Positions 53,007 through 61,329 of a stretch of DNA of 64,000 nucleotides are shown piece by piece. The stretch comes from Bovifimicola ammoniilytica (GTDB lineage Bacteria > Bacillota > Clostridia > Lachnospirales > Lachnospiraceae). Position 1 is the first letter of the stretch. Each line of letters begins with the position of its first letter. The notes beneath the pieces were generated by a model. That model saw only the letters and a list, made by a program, of their open reading frames with translations. It was not told the DNA's origin and did not search any database. The DNA is taken from the NCBI RefSeq assembly GCF_025567085.1, contig NZ_JAOQJN010000003.1:1-64000 (forward strand), given 5' to 3'. The translations under genes were made by a program, and so were the position numbers.

Positions 53007-53035
53007 AGTATACCTTGAAATCAGCTGTTTAACAA
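53007..53035 (-). promoter_or_regulatory. Promoter of luxS-mtnN
   Basis: TTGTTA (53030-53035), 17-base spacer, TATACT (53007-53012). Confidence 0.6.
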
Positions 53036-53094
53036 GATGCTCTATAAATTTAACAGATTGGTAATATAATTTTGACAAGTTATATTTATATTTA

Positions 53095-53124
53095 TTGACT
53101 AATATTAATATAATAGGTTATACT
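53095..53124 (+). promoter_or_regulatory. Promoter of the DUF4250 gene
   Basis: TTGACT (53095-53100), 18-base spacer, TATACT (53119-53124), divergent from luxS. Confidence 0.65.
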
Positions 53125-53172
53125 TATTTATTAGAAAATATTTCCTTTGGAAATTAGAAATGGAGATTCAAA

Positions 53173-53358
53173 ATGCAGATTAATAATTTACCTAAAGACC
53201 CTGTTATGCTTTTAAGTTATGTTAACACACAGCTAAGAGATAATTATTCAGACCTTACAGAGTTTTGCGTTGCAAACAACATAGACATTAATGACGTTGT
53301 CGGAAGATTAAGAGCCATTAATTATTCTTATGACCCAGCAACTAACCAGTTTAAGTAG
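53173..53358 (+). CDS. DUF4250 domain protein
   Basis: 61 residues. The pattern NLPKDPVMLLSYVNTQLRD followed by an acidic helix and YDPATNQF matches the small DUF4250 family of Firmicutes and Bacteroidetes. Its function is unknown. It has its own promoter, an ATGGAG ribosome site and a strong terminator, so it is a genuine short gene. Confidence 0.85.
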   Translation: MQINNLPKDPVMLLSYVNTQLRDNYSDLTEFCVANNIDINDVVGRLRAINYSYDPATNQFK

Positions 53359-53364
53359 TTATTT

Positions 53365-53410
53365 AAAACAAGGCTATATCTTAGGAGATACTAAGATGTA
53401 GCCTTGTTTT
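53365..53410. terminator. Bidirectional terminator
   Basis: Nineteen-base arms (AAAACAAGGCTA.../...TAGCCTTGTTTT) with one mismatch and an 8-base loop, between the convergent DUF4250 and nitroreductase genes. Confidence 0.88.
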
Positions 53411-53437
53411 TATTCTATATATTTTCAAGTCAGCTTT

Positions 53438-53965
53438 CTATTCAACCCAGTATACTCTGCCATCTTTTCTTGCAGCAGCCTCAGGTATCTCACCATCAAT
53501 ATAACCAACGGCACAATGTCCAATTCCTGTCCATTCTCCCTCGATTCCAAGTTCTTTTAATAATTCCTTGTATTCAGGAAGTTCAAATTCTTCTTTTGCT
53601 CTGTGAATCCAGATACTTCCAAGATTAAGCGAATGAGCCGCAAGCATCATATTTCCCATTACAAGACTTCCATCATAAATGCCTGTTGGCCAGTTCTTAT
53701 CTGCTAAAACAATCAATATAACAGGTGCACCATAAAATGGGTCAAAATCTTCCTGCCAGCCGCCAATTTTAGAATTTACTGCTGATATTTTATCTCTTAA
53801 TTCTTTATTAGTTACTGCAATAGTAATAGTTGACTGTTTTCCTTTACCATTTGCGGCATACAAACCAGCTTCAATAATCTGGTTTATATCTTCCTTAGAT
53901 GGCATATCAGGTTTAAATTTACGGATACTACGACGTTCTTCCATTGCTTTAATTACTTCGTTCAT
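53438..53965 (-). CDS. Nitroreductase-family flavoprotein
   Basis: A 175-residue FMN-dependent oxidoreductase with the N-terminal FMN-binding RRSIRKFK, GLYAANGKGKQS and the C-terminal GSIWIHRAKEEF and AVGYIDGEIP motifs. The natural substrate is unknown. AATGGAGG precedes the start. It is monocistronic. Confidence 0.88.
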   Translation of the reverse strand: MNEVIKAMEERRSIRKFKPDMPSKEDINQIIEAGLYAANGKGKQSTITIAVTNKELRDKISAVNSKIGGWQEDFDPFYGAPVILIVLADKNWPTGIYDGSLVMGNMMLAAHSLNLGSIWIHRAKEEFELPEYKELLKELGIEGEWTGIGHCAVGYIDGEIPEAAARKDGRVYWVE

Positions 53966-54197
53966 ATATTTTAATCCTCCATTTTGTATTTATTTCTAAT
54001 CAACACTATAATACCACTATTTTACTTTTTTCACACTAATTTCATATATAAAAGTAGATAAGGATTACACTCCTCATCTAACTTTTTTCTGAATGATAAC
54101 ATTTTACGTTTTCTTTGTAAATATATTTACGTTGATTATATCACCTTATCCAAATTTTCTTAAAATTTATTATTCTATTTTTATTTTTTAAACTATC
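53966..54197. other. Intergenic, nothing recognised
   Basis: Very AT-rich. I see no hairpin, promoter pair or reading frame worth reporting before the operator region at 54198. Confidence 0.5.
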
Positions 54198-54284
54198 ACT
54201 TTAAATTTTACTTGACAAAGTTTAAATCTTTGCATATAATTTCACTATCAAGTTAAATTTTTAAAGTAACACTTTAAATTTTAT
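54198..54284 (+). promoter_or_regulatory. Promoter with flanking direct-repeat operators
   Basis: The promoter is TTGACA (54212-54217), 17-base spacer, TATAAT (54235-54240). The 14-mer CACTTTAAATTTTA occurs immediately upstream (54198-54211) and again downstream (54270-54283). The downstream copy is also half of the inverted repeat TTAAAGT/ACTTTAA. A third TTTAAA lies in the spacer. This suggests cooperative autoregulation by the HTH protein encoded downstream (inference). Confidence 0.7.
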
Positions 54285-54303
54285 AAATCAGGAGGATTAT
54301 TAT

Positions 54304-54777
54304 ATGAATAACACAAACATCAAAGAACTTGACAACAGCTTGTCAATAGAACGAATATTTACAATAGTAATATTTATAGCTGTATTAGTTACTGCTTTCA
54401 TATGCCTTTTCGAGTTCTTTCTATACAAAGATATTACTGATTTAAAACATGGTTTATATTCGATATTTGCAGCAATTATTTCAGGTCTCTTAACTTTAAT
54501 TTTTCAAGATATCCACAAGAAACAGACACCATTTACCAAGTCGGTAATTATTAAACTTCAATGTATGGCCGTTATCACTATGCTTGCAGGTGTTATGCCA
54601 AGTGTTATTTCTAAATGTGTTTCAATGATGCTCGAACATACTAACTCGATAACTTTTAATTTATCTTTAGGAAGTGAAACAACATTTATTTTACTAATCG
54701 GTACAATTATTGGAATTGTCTCTGAAATTTTTAAATATGGTGCAAAACTTCAGGAAGATATCGATAGTATTGCATAA
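54304..54777 (+). CDS. Four-helix membrane protein (DUF2975-like)
   Basis: 157 residues with four predicted membrane segments and a short charged loop after the second (FQDIHKKQTPF). The size, the topology and the small HTH gene immediately downstream match the DUF2975/YozG pair common in Firmicutes. The function is unknown. The RBS CAGGAGG lies 9 bases upstream. Confidence 0.65.
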   Translation: MNNTNIKELDNSLSIERIFTIVIFIAVLVTAFICLFEFFLYKDITDLKHGLYSIFAAIISGLLTLIFQDIHKKQTPFTKSVIIKLQCMAVITMLAGVMPSVISKCVSMMLEHTNSITFNLSLGSETTFILLIGTIIGIVSEIFKYGAKLQEDIDSIA

Positions 54778-54790
54778 CAGGAGGTAGAAA

Positions 54791-55000
54791 ATGGCAATAA
54801 TTGTTCGATTAGACAGAATGATGGCAGATAGAAAAATGTCTTTAAACGAATTAGCTGACAAAATAAATATGACTAATGTCAATCTTTCGAATCTTAAAAC
54901 AGGTAAAATGAAAGGTATTCGCTTTGAAACTATGAATTCCATTTGTAAAGCACTTGATTGTCAACCTGGTGACCTTTTTGAATACATTGATGAAGAATAA
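54791..55000 (+). CDS. YozG-type HTH regulator
   Basis: 69 residues, a single Xre-like helix-turn-helix (MSLNELADKINMTNVNLSNLKTGK), with the CQPGDLFEYIDEE ending typical of this group. The gene starts 14 bases after the membrane protein gene with CAGGAGG. It probably represses its own operon through the TTTAAA repeats upstream. Confidence 0.88.
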   Translation: MAIIVRLDRMMADRKMSLNELADKINMTNVNLSNLKTGKMKGIRFETMNSICKALDCQPGDLFEYIDEE

Positions 55001-55002
55001 GT

Positions 55003-55038
55003 AAAAAATAAGAGTGCATTTCTGCACTCTTATTTTTT
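55003..55038 (+). terminator. Terminator of the membrane-protein/HTH operon
   Basis: AAAAAATAAGAGTGCA and its perfect complement around a 4-base loop, with a T tract. Confidence 0.88.
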
Positions 55039-55075
55039 ATAAGTTATAGGACAAAACGTGTTGATACGAAGAGTC

Positions 55076-55145
55076 GATGAGAAATTCGCGTAGGCGATTT
55101 CTCATCTGCCATAAAAACTATTTGCTTTCGCTTAGAAACAAATAG
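55076..55145. repeat. Hairpin array R6 (two modules)
   Basis: GATGAGAAAT/ATTTCTCATC with an inner CGC/GCG (55076-55106), then TGCCATAAAAA and CTATTTGCTTTC/GAAACAAATAG (55118-55145). The same two-module order occurs in R7. It lies directly after the HTH-aminotransferase gene. Confidence 0.75.
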
Positions 55146-55153
55146 CTAGTATT

Positions 55154-56677
55154 TTACTGCCTATAGTATTTAAGGAAATCTTCAAGGTTTTCCATTGCAT
55201 CTTTTAATATTTCGATTCTTGGAAGATATACAACTCTGAAATGGTCTGGCTCTTTCCAGTTAAAGCCGCCGCCATGAATAATAAGAATCTTCTTTTCTTT
55301 TAATAAATCTAAAGCAAACTTCTCATCATTTACAATGTTAAACTTCTTAGCATCTATTTTAGGGAAAATATAGAATGCTGCTTTTGGTTTTACTGCGCTG
55401 ATACCAGGTATATCATTCAATGCCTTGTAAATATATTCTCTCTGTTCATAGATTCGTCCACCAGGCACAATGTATTCTTTAACGCTCTGATGTCCCCATA
55501 AAGCTGTCTGTACAACAGACTGGGCAGGAACATTTGAACAAAGTCTCATATTAGAAAGCATATTTATTCCCTCTATATAATCCTTTGCAATTGCCTTATT
55601 TCCACTAAGAACCATCCAGCCGATTCTAAAGCCTGCAATCATATGAGATTTTGAAAGTCCGCTAAATGTAACGCAGAATAAATCTGGTGCAAGACTTGCA
55701 ATTGATACGTGTTCTTCATCGTCCATTACTAAACGGTCATATATTTCATCAGAGAAAATAATAAGCTGATTCTGTCTTGCAACTTCTACGATCTCTTCAA
55801 GAACTTCCTTAGAATAAAGTGCTCCTGTCGGATTGTTTGGATTAATTATTACAATAGCCTTTGTGTTAGAATTAACTTTGCTCTTAATATCATTAATATC
55901 AGGATACCATTCTGACTGTTCATCGCAGATATAATGTACAGCCTTTCCTCCTGCTAAAGTTACACAGGCAGTCCAAAGTGGATAATCCGGTGATGGAACT
56001 AACACTTCATCACCTTCATTTAAAAGTGCTGACATACTAAGATTAATTAACTCACTAACACCATTTCCCGTATAAATGTCATCAATAGATACATTAGGAA
56101 TATTCTTAATCTGAGAATACTGCATAATGGCCTTTCTTGCTGAAAATAAACCTTTAGACATTGAATATCCCTCACACTCGGTTAATTGTGATGACATATC
56201 ATATATAATTTCGTCCGGAGTTCTGAAATCAAATGGAGCCGGATTACCGATATTTAACTTCAACACTCTGGTTCCCATTGCCTCCATCTTATTAGCCTCT
56301 TCTACAACCGGGCCTCTTACATCATATAAAACATTATCTAATTTTGATGATTTATTAAAAGTTCTCATATTAACATCTCCTGATTCATTTTTCTTAATAT
56401 TATTATTGGTTTTATCTGTTCCATTTTTGTTCTTCATTGGCTTTGTCGTATTATCTGTTCCATATAGCCAATCTATATCTACATCAAGTGCATTTGCAAT
56501 AAATTCACCTATATTTTTCCTTGGAACTGCATCGCCACTTACATATTGACTAACCTGACTCTTTCCAAGTTTAATACCCGCCGCTTCCGCTCGTTTAAGC
56601 AGGTCTACCTGTTTATAGCCCTTATTATCCATAGCACTTTTCATTCTCTGTGAAAAAATTGAACTATCCATATACAC
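55154..56677 (-). CDS. HTH (Xre) domain fused to AlaA-like aminotransferase
   Basis: 507 codons. Residues 1-70 form an Xre-type HTH (YKQVDLLKRAEAAG...GKSQVSQYVSG...DVDIDWLYG). A Lys/Asn-rich linker runs from 75 to 103. Residues 104-507 are a complete fold-type I PLP aminotransferase resembling AlaA (DVRGPVVEEANKMEAMG, NPNNPTGALYS, PLP lysine in TFSGLSKSHMIAGFRIGW). AlaA makes alanine from pyruvate and glutamate. GTG 56677 follows GGAG by 6 bases. Within the linker AGGAGATGTTAATATG places a second good start at 56368, giving a 404-residue enzyme, the length of E. coli AlaA. Hairpin arrays flank both sides. Confidence 0.87.
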   Translation of the reverse strand: MYMDSSIFSQRMKSAMDNKGYKQVDLLKRAEAAGIKLGKSQVSQYVSGDAVPRKNIGEFIANALDVDIDWLYGTDNTTKPMKNKNGTDKTNNNIKKNESGDVNMRTFNKSSKLDNVLYDVRGPVVEEANKMEAMGTRVLKLNIGNPAPFDFRTPDEIIYDMSSQLTECEGYSMSKGLFSARKAIMQYSQIKNIPNVSIDDIYTGNGVSELINLSMSALLNEGDEVLVPSPDYPLWTACVTLAGGKAVHYICDEQSEWYPDINDIKSKVNSNTKAIVIINPNNPTGALYSKEVLEEIVEVARQNQLIIFSDEIYDRLVMDDEEHVSIASLAPDLFCVTFSGLSKSHMIAGFRIGWMVLSGNKAIAKDYIEGINMLSNMRLCSNVPAQSVVQTALWGHQSVKEYIVPGGRIYEQREYIYKALNDIPGISAVKPKAAFYIFPKIDAKKFNIVNDEKFALDLLKEKKILIIHGGGFNWKEPDHFRVVYLPRIEILKDAMENLEDFLKYYRQ

Positions 56678-56713
56678 TAATCTCCATTTCTGAGCACCTT
56701 GTTGCGAAGAGGC

Positions 56714-56822
56714 AGTCAGAAATTCGCAGATGCGATTTCTGACTTGCCATAAAGGCTATTTGCTTTCGCTCTAAAGCAAATAGCTGTGAGAAAAATAATC
56801 GCATCGGCATTATTTTTTTCAC
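56714..56822. repeat. Hairpin array R7 (three modules)
   Basis: AGTCAGAAAT/ATTTCTGACT with an inner CGC/GCG (56714-56744), TGCCATAAAGG, GCTATTTGCTTT/AAAGCAAATAGC (56755-56784), then GTGAGAAAAATAAT/ATTATTTTTTTCAC (56786-56822). It is in the leader of the HTH-aminotransferase gene. Confidence 0.75.
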
Positions 56823-57011
56823 TATCTCCATTTCTGTTAAACTGTTATTTGTTCATTTGCTATATAATATCATAATATTCATAAAAGTTCAATTTTAATT
56901 TTGCGTTTTTGCAAATAAAATGAACTTTTTTCTGTATTTAAGTTCATTTTTATGCATGAGTTCATTTTGAATTGATTTGTTTTTTATTTTCTATTCAAAC
57001 TCTATAATATA

Positions 57012-57060
57012 AAAAGAACAGATGGTAACGATTACAGTTACTTCTCCATCTGCTCTTTTA
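57012..57060 (-). terminator. Terminator of the metal-efflux operon
   Basis: AAAAGAACAGATGG/CCATCTGCTCTTTT arms with a nested GTAAC/GTTAC stem and U tracts both ways, about 40 bases after the ATPase stop. Confidence 0.8.
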
Positions 57061-57096
57061 AATTCATTTATAAAATTATATATTATTCTCTATGAT

Positions 57097-59001
57097 TTAT
57101 TTAGGCATCTTCAATGCTCTTAATGCATTTAGAATTGCAATAACTGCGACTCCGACATCCGCAAATACTGCTGCCCACATATTAGCTATACCAAGTGCTG
57201 CAAGGACTAAAACTAATATTTTAATACCAATCGCAAACACGATATTTTCTGTAACAAGCCGCATTGTCTTTCTTGCGATTTTGACTGCTTTAACGATTCC
57301 AAGCGGATTATCATCCATAAGAACTACATCTGCTGCTTCAATTGCGGCATCTGAACCTAAAGCACCCATTGCTATTCCGACATCAGCTCTTGCAAGTACA
57401 GGTGCATCATTTATTCCATCTCCGACATATGCTAATACACCCTGACCTTTGTTTTCTTCTAACAATGATTCTAACTTATCAACTTTATCACCTGGAAGTA
57501 ATTCTGCACATACCTTCTTAATTCCAAGTTCTTTTCCGACAAGTACACCGATTGCATTACGGTCACCTGTTAACATTACAGTTTTATCTATTCCTAATTT
57601 ACCAAGCTTAGCAATGGCCTCTTTGGAATTTTCTTTTATCTCATCGGAAATGATTATATTACCAATATATTTTCCATCAACCGCAACATATACTACTGTA
57701 CCGATTCCTTCATATTCTGTATAAGTAATGTTATTTTTCTTCATTAATTTACCATTACCTACACAAATATTTTTGCCATTTACATTAATCTCTGTACCAT
57801 GACCTGCGACTTCAGTAACTTTTGCTTCTTTTGTCTTATCTGTAAGACTCTTTTCATCTGTACCGAATTTATTATAATAATCTCTCTTTATAGATAATGC
57901 TATTGGGTGATTTGAATAGCTCTCACCAAATGCAGCATATTCTAATAATTCATTATCATTCACACCATTAGCAGCATTTATCTCAGTTACATTAAATGAA
58001 CCCTTAGTAAGTGTTCCTGTCTTATCAAATACAACAGAATTACATTTAGAAAGTGCTTCAATATAGTTACTTCCTTTAATTAACACACCATTTGCCGATG
58101 CTCCACCAAGTCCACCAAAGAAACTAAGTGGAACTGATATTACTAATGCACATGGACATGAAATAACTAAAAATGTAAGTGCTCTGTATATCCAGCTTGA
58201 AAATGCCTGATTCAAAATTAATGGCGGAAAAATTGCAATTATTAATGCACAGGCACATACAATTGGTGTATACCATTTAGCAAATTTAGTAATGAAATTC
58301 TCTGTTTCTGCCTTTTTATCACTTGCATTTTCAACAAGATCAAGTATCTTAGATACTGTAGATTCTGAGAATTCCTTAGTAACTTTAATCTCAATAAGTC
58401 CGTTCTTATTAATTGAACCACTAATTACTTCATCATTCACATCAACATCTCTTAAAATGCTTTCGCCTGTAAGGGTTGATACATCAAGGCTTGCGCTTCC
58501 GTTTACAACTATACCGTCAAGTGCTACTTTTTCACCTGGTTTAACGATAATTATGTCATCAATTTTTACGTCATATGGATCTTTTTTTGCAAGATTTCCG
58601 TCATTTTCCTTAACCACGGCATAATCTGGTCGTATATCCATAAGTTCTGCAATTGATTTTCTTGATTTATTAACTGCATAAGACTGGAATAATTCACCTA
58701 CCTGATAGAATAACATAACAGCAACAGCTTCAGGATATTCAGATACTAAAAATGCTCCTACAGTTGCTACCGTCATAAGAAAATTCTCATCAAATACCTG
58801 ACCATGCAATATATTTTCTGCTGCTTCCTTTACAACATCGCCACCAACTATAAAATATGCTATTAAATATATAATAAGCTGAATGTTGTCTATCATAACA
58901 TCACTTACCGAAAATATGCTGTTAAGAGGTAAAAATCTTGCCAAAAGAAATACTATAAGTCCGGCGATAATTCTATATAATCTCTTCTTTAATTTCTTCA
59001 T
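57097..59001 (-). CDS. Zn/Cd/Pb-type heavy-metal P1B ATPase
   Basis: A 634-residue metal exporter. It has the CPC metal motif in M6 (SCPCALVISVP), phosphorylated Asp in DKTGTLTKG, the SNHPIALS HP locus and GDGINDAPVLARADVGIAMG. These indicate the P1B-2 (ZntA/CadA) class. The N-terminal HMA domain usual for the class is absent here and encoded as a separate gene just upstream. The RBS is TAGGAGG. Last gene of an ArsR-HMA-ATPase operon. Confidence 0.92.
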   Translation of the reverse strand: MKKLKKRLYRIIAGLIVFLLARFLPLNSIFSVSDVMIDNIQLIIYLIAYFIVGGDVVKEAAENILHGQVFDENFLMTVATVGAFLVSEYPEAVAVMLFYQVGELFQSYAVNKSRKSIAELMDIRPDYAVVKENDGNLAKKDPYDVKIDDIIIVKPGEKVALDGIVVNGSASLDVSTLTGESILRDVDVNDEVISGSINKNGLIEIKVTKEFSESTVSKILDLVENASDKKAETENFITKFAKWYTPIVCACALIIAIFPPLILNQAFSSWIYRALTFLVISCPCALVISVPLSFFGGLGGASANGVLIKGSNYIEALSKCNSVVFDKTGTLTKGSFNVTEINAANGVNDNELLEYAAFGESYSNHPIALSIKRDYYNKFGTDEKSLTDKTKEAKVTEVAGHGTEINVNGKNICVGNGKLMKKNNITYTEYEGIGTVVYVAVDGKYIGNIIISDEIKENSKEAIAKLGKLGIDKTVMLTGDRNAIGVLVGKELGIKKVCAELLPGDKVDKLESLLEENKGQGVLAYVGDGINDAPVLARADVGIAMGALGSDAAIEAADVVLMDDNPLGIVKAVKIARKTMRLVTENIVFAIGIKILVLVLAALGIANMWAAVFADVGVAVIAILNALRALKMPK

Positions 59002-59031
59002 AGGCTGCCTCCTATATATTTTACTTTCTGA

Positions 59032-59250
59032 CTATCTTACGATACTTACGTCTTTCTCTACAGACTGCATTACTTTCTCAACTTTGTCTAAAACTTCCAT
59101 AAATATGTCATCATTGGCTTCCAATGTGATTTTCTGTGCCATAAAATTAATTGCTACAGAATCTACACCCTCAACCTTAGCTGCTGCTCTCTCCATTTTT
59201 GCTGCACAGTTTGCACAATCTAATTCGTCTACTTTATAAGCTCTTTTCAT
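59032..59250 (-). CDS. Stand-alone heavy-metal-associated (HMA) domain protein
   Basis: About 72 residues. The ferredoxin-like HMA fold has the metal site DCANCAAKM (CxxC). It is probably a cytosolic chaperone or detached regulatory domain for the ATPase encoded 30 bases downstream. The start is ATG 59250 (MKRAYKVDEL), with AAAGGTTGG upstream; the frame opens earlier at 59295. Confidence 0.85.
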   Translation of the reverse strand: MKRAYKVDELDCANCAAKMERAAAKVEGVDSVAINFMAQKITLEANDDIFMEVLDKVEKVMQSVEKDVSIVR

Positions 59251-59348
59251 AATAATACCAACCTTTCTTTCTAGATAATATGCTATCGGGTTCAAAAGTC
59301 CCCGAATTTGATGTCTACGAATTGTTCCGTTCTACGGCATATAAATAT

Positions 59349-59723
59349 TTATTCAGTTATATGCTCAAATCCCTGACTTAATATGTTCTGAATGTGGTCG
59401 TCTGACAGTGAATACACAATTGCTTTACCCTCACGTCTGAATTTAACTAATTTCATCTGCTTTAACATTCTAAGCTGATGAGAAACTGCTGACTGACTCG
59501 CTCCAAGCACTTCTGCCAAATCACATACACATAATTCCGATTGAAGCAATGCGTATAGTATTTTAATTCTTGTCGAATCTGCAAATACCTTATAGAAATC
59601 TGCTAAATCATACAACATTTCTTCGTCCGGCATAATGCTTGATACACGTTTTACAACATTGTCATGATGATGTTCAACTTCACAGCTTTCTTCGATATTA
59701 TCAATCTCTTCTCTTTCTGACAT
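59349..59723 (-). CDS. ArsR/SmtB-family zinc/cadmium sensor repressor
   Basis: A 124-residue winged-helix metal sensor. It carries both known site types: alpha3N (Cys in the N-terminal ESCEVEHHH and CVC in ELCVCDLAEV) and a complete alpha5 zinc site, Asp108, His110, His121 and Glu124, with the exact spacing D-x-H-x10-H-x2-E seen in SmtB. The recognition helix is ASQSAVSHQLRML. It should repress the efflux operon until Zn, Cd or Pb binds. The RBS is AAAGGAGGG. A palindromic operator lies in the promoter. Confidence 0.9.
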   Translation of the reverse strand: MSEREEIDNIEESCEVEHHHDNVVKRVSSIMPDEEMLYDLADFYKVFADSTRIKILYALLQSELCVCDLAEVLGASQSAVSHQLRMLKQMKLVKFRREGKAIVYSLSDDHIQNILSQGFEHITE

Positions 59724-59798
59724 TCAAACCCTCCTTTCACACCTGACAATTCATTTTGAAAAAGTTAAATTAAATCTATTGTTATATTTATCATATTT

Positions 59799-59852
59799 AC
59801 ATATGAATATCTGTTCATATGTTATGTTATTACTAATCTTTGAATTTGTCAA
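59799..59852 (-). promoter_or_regulatory. Promoter and ArsR/SmtB operator of the efflux operon
   Basis: TTGACA (59847-59852), 17-base spacer, TAACAT (59824-59829). A 24-base inverted repeat (59799-59822; arms ACATATGAA and TTCATATGT, with TGAA-N6-TTCA in the middle) matches the SmtB-type 12-2-12 operator and lies over the transcription start. Confidence 0.75.
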
Positions 59853-59960
59853 CACTATTTTATATTTTTAAATAAAATTTTAAATAAAATCATTTCAAAT
59901 AAAACTATTTCAAATAAAATGTGAATTAATTTACTATTCTATATTTACTATACACAAAAG

Positions 59961-60100
59961 AATAAAGAATGTCGCTTGCTACATTCTCCGTCTGTGGCGG
60001 GCTGCTATAGCAACATTTTCTGCTCCGACGCAGTGCGATCCTCACGGAGCGTTTTTGCTTACCAGGACAATTTCAACGAAATTTCCTGGTAAGTAAAAAA
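59961..60100. repeat. Dispersed 140-bp element, copy R5
   Basis: Same sequence and orientation as R4 (41792-41932), with about nine differences. One substitution breaks the first stem (GCTACATTC instead of GCGACATTC). The 16-bp TTGCTTACCAGGA stem is kept. It lies against the hisC terminator. Confidence 0.8.
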
Positions 60101-60129
60101 GACGAAACCACTTTAGTGATAACGTCTTT
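60098..60129 (-). terminator. Terminator of hisC
   Basis: AAAGACG/CGTCTTT arms with an inner CACT/AGTG stem and TTTTTTAC on the minus strand, about 90 bases after the hisC stop. It directly abuts element R5. Confidence 0.75.
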
Positions 60130-60219
60130 CTATTGTTTCTTTACGATTTATGATACATATGATATAAGAATGTAATTTGCACATTTCTCAAATTATATTT
60201 TGATTTTAATAAATTATAC

Positions 60220-61272
60220 CTATTTCACGAATTCTGTTAATGTTTCGATAAGCTTATCCATTTCCTCATCAGTACCGATTGTGATTCGTAAATAGTTATC
60301 TATTCTTGGTGAATTGAAATATCTTACGAATATGTCTTTACTCTTTAAGTATTCAAATATATCTTTAGCATTGTATTTCTTATGTGTTGCAAAAATGTAG
60401 TTAGCTTTTGAATCTGTGAATTCAAAGCCCAATTCTGCTAATCTCTTCTTAGTATTTTCTCTTGTTCTTATAATCTTTTCAATTGTTTCTTCGAAATATT
60501 TCTTATCTTTTACAGCTTCTATTCCGACCTTTAATGAATTCTGATTCATTGTATATGAATTGATTGAGAATTTGACATCATTCATTGCCTTAATTAATTC
60601 AGGATTACCTATTGCAAAACCTATTCTCATACCTGCCATTGAGCGTGACTTTGAAAATGTCTGGACTACTAAAAGATTCTCATATTTATCAAGCAGACTA
60701 AGTGCTGATTCTCCACCGAAATCAATATAAGCCTCATCAACAATGACTATTACGTCCTGATTATGCTTTACAATATCTTCTATAAAATCTACTGACTCAC
60801 ATATTGCAGTTGGTGCATTCGGATTAGCAAATATAACACCACCATTTTCCTTATAATAATCCTCTTTAATAATGTGGAATGTATCATCAACAGGAACTTT
60901 CTCATATGGAATATTGTATACATCTGCCCACACACTATAAAATGAATATGTAATATCCGGAAAAAGTATCTTCTTATCGGAATTGAAAAATGTCATAAAT
61001 GCAACTGATAATACATCATCTGAACCGACACCTACAAAGATATTATCTGTATTTACTCCGTAATATGATGCTAATTCCGTACGAAGTGACATACATTCAG
61101 GATCAGGATATAATCTAAGACAATCTGTGTCTAACTTCTCTGATGCTTCCTTAACACCTTCTGCCGGTGGATATGGATTCTCATTTGTATTTAATTTTAT
61201 TACTTTTCGTTGTGGCTGTTCACCCGGAACATATGGCACAACTTTTCTAATATTGTTCTTCCAAGCCTGCAT
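60220..61272 (-). CDS. hisC: Histidinol-phosphate aminotransferase
   Basis: A 350-residue fold-type I PLP enzyme of histidine synthesis (imidazole acetol phosphate to histidinol phosphate). Motifs: KLNTNENPYPP, FANPNAPTAI, DEAYIDFGG and the PLP lysine in QTFSKSRSMAGMRIGFA. The RBS GAGGAAGAAATG is close to the start. No other his genes lie nearby, so it may also serve in aromatic or other transamination. It is downstream of another aminotransferase gene by 57 bases. Confidence 0.9.
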   Translation of the reverse strand: MQAWKNNIRKVVPYVPGEQPQRKVIKLNTNENPYPPAEGVKEASEKLDTDCLRLYPDPECMSLRTELASYYGVNTDNIFVGVGSDDVLSVAFMTFFNSDKKILFPDITYSFYSVWADVYNIPYEKVPVDDTFHIIKEDYYKENGGVIFANPNAPTAICESVDFIEDIVKHNQDVIVIVDEAYIDFGGESALSLLDKYENLLVVQTFSKSRSMAGMRIGFAIGNPELIKAMNDVKFSINSYTMNQNSLKVGIEAVKDKKYFEETIEKIIRTRENTKKRLAELGFEFTDSKANYIFATHKKYNAKDIFEYLKSKDIFVRYFNSPRIDNYLRITIGTDEEMDKLIETLTEFVK

Positions 61273-61329
61273 TTCTTCCTCGTTTCTGCAAATAAATCTG
61301 CCATTTATATTTTCATAACGCTAACTATT

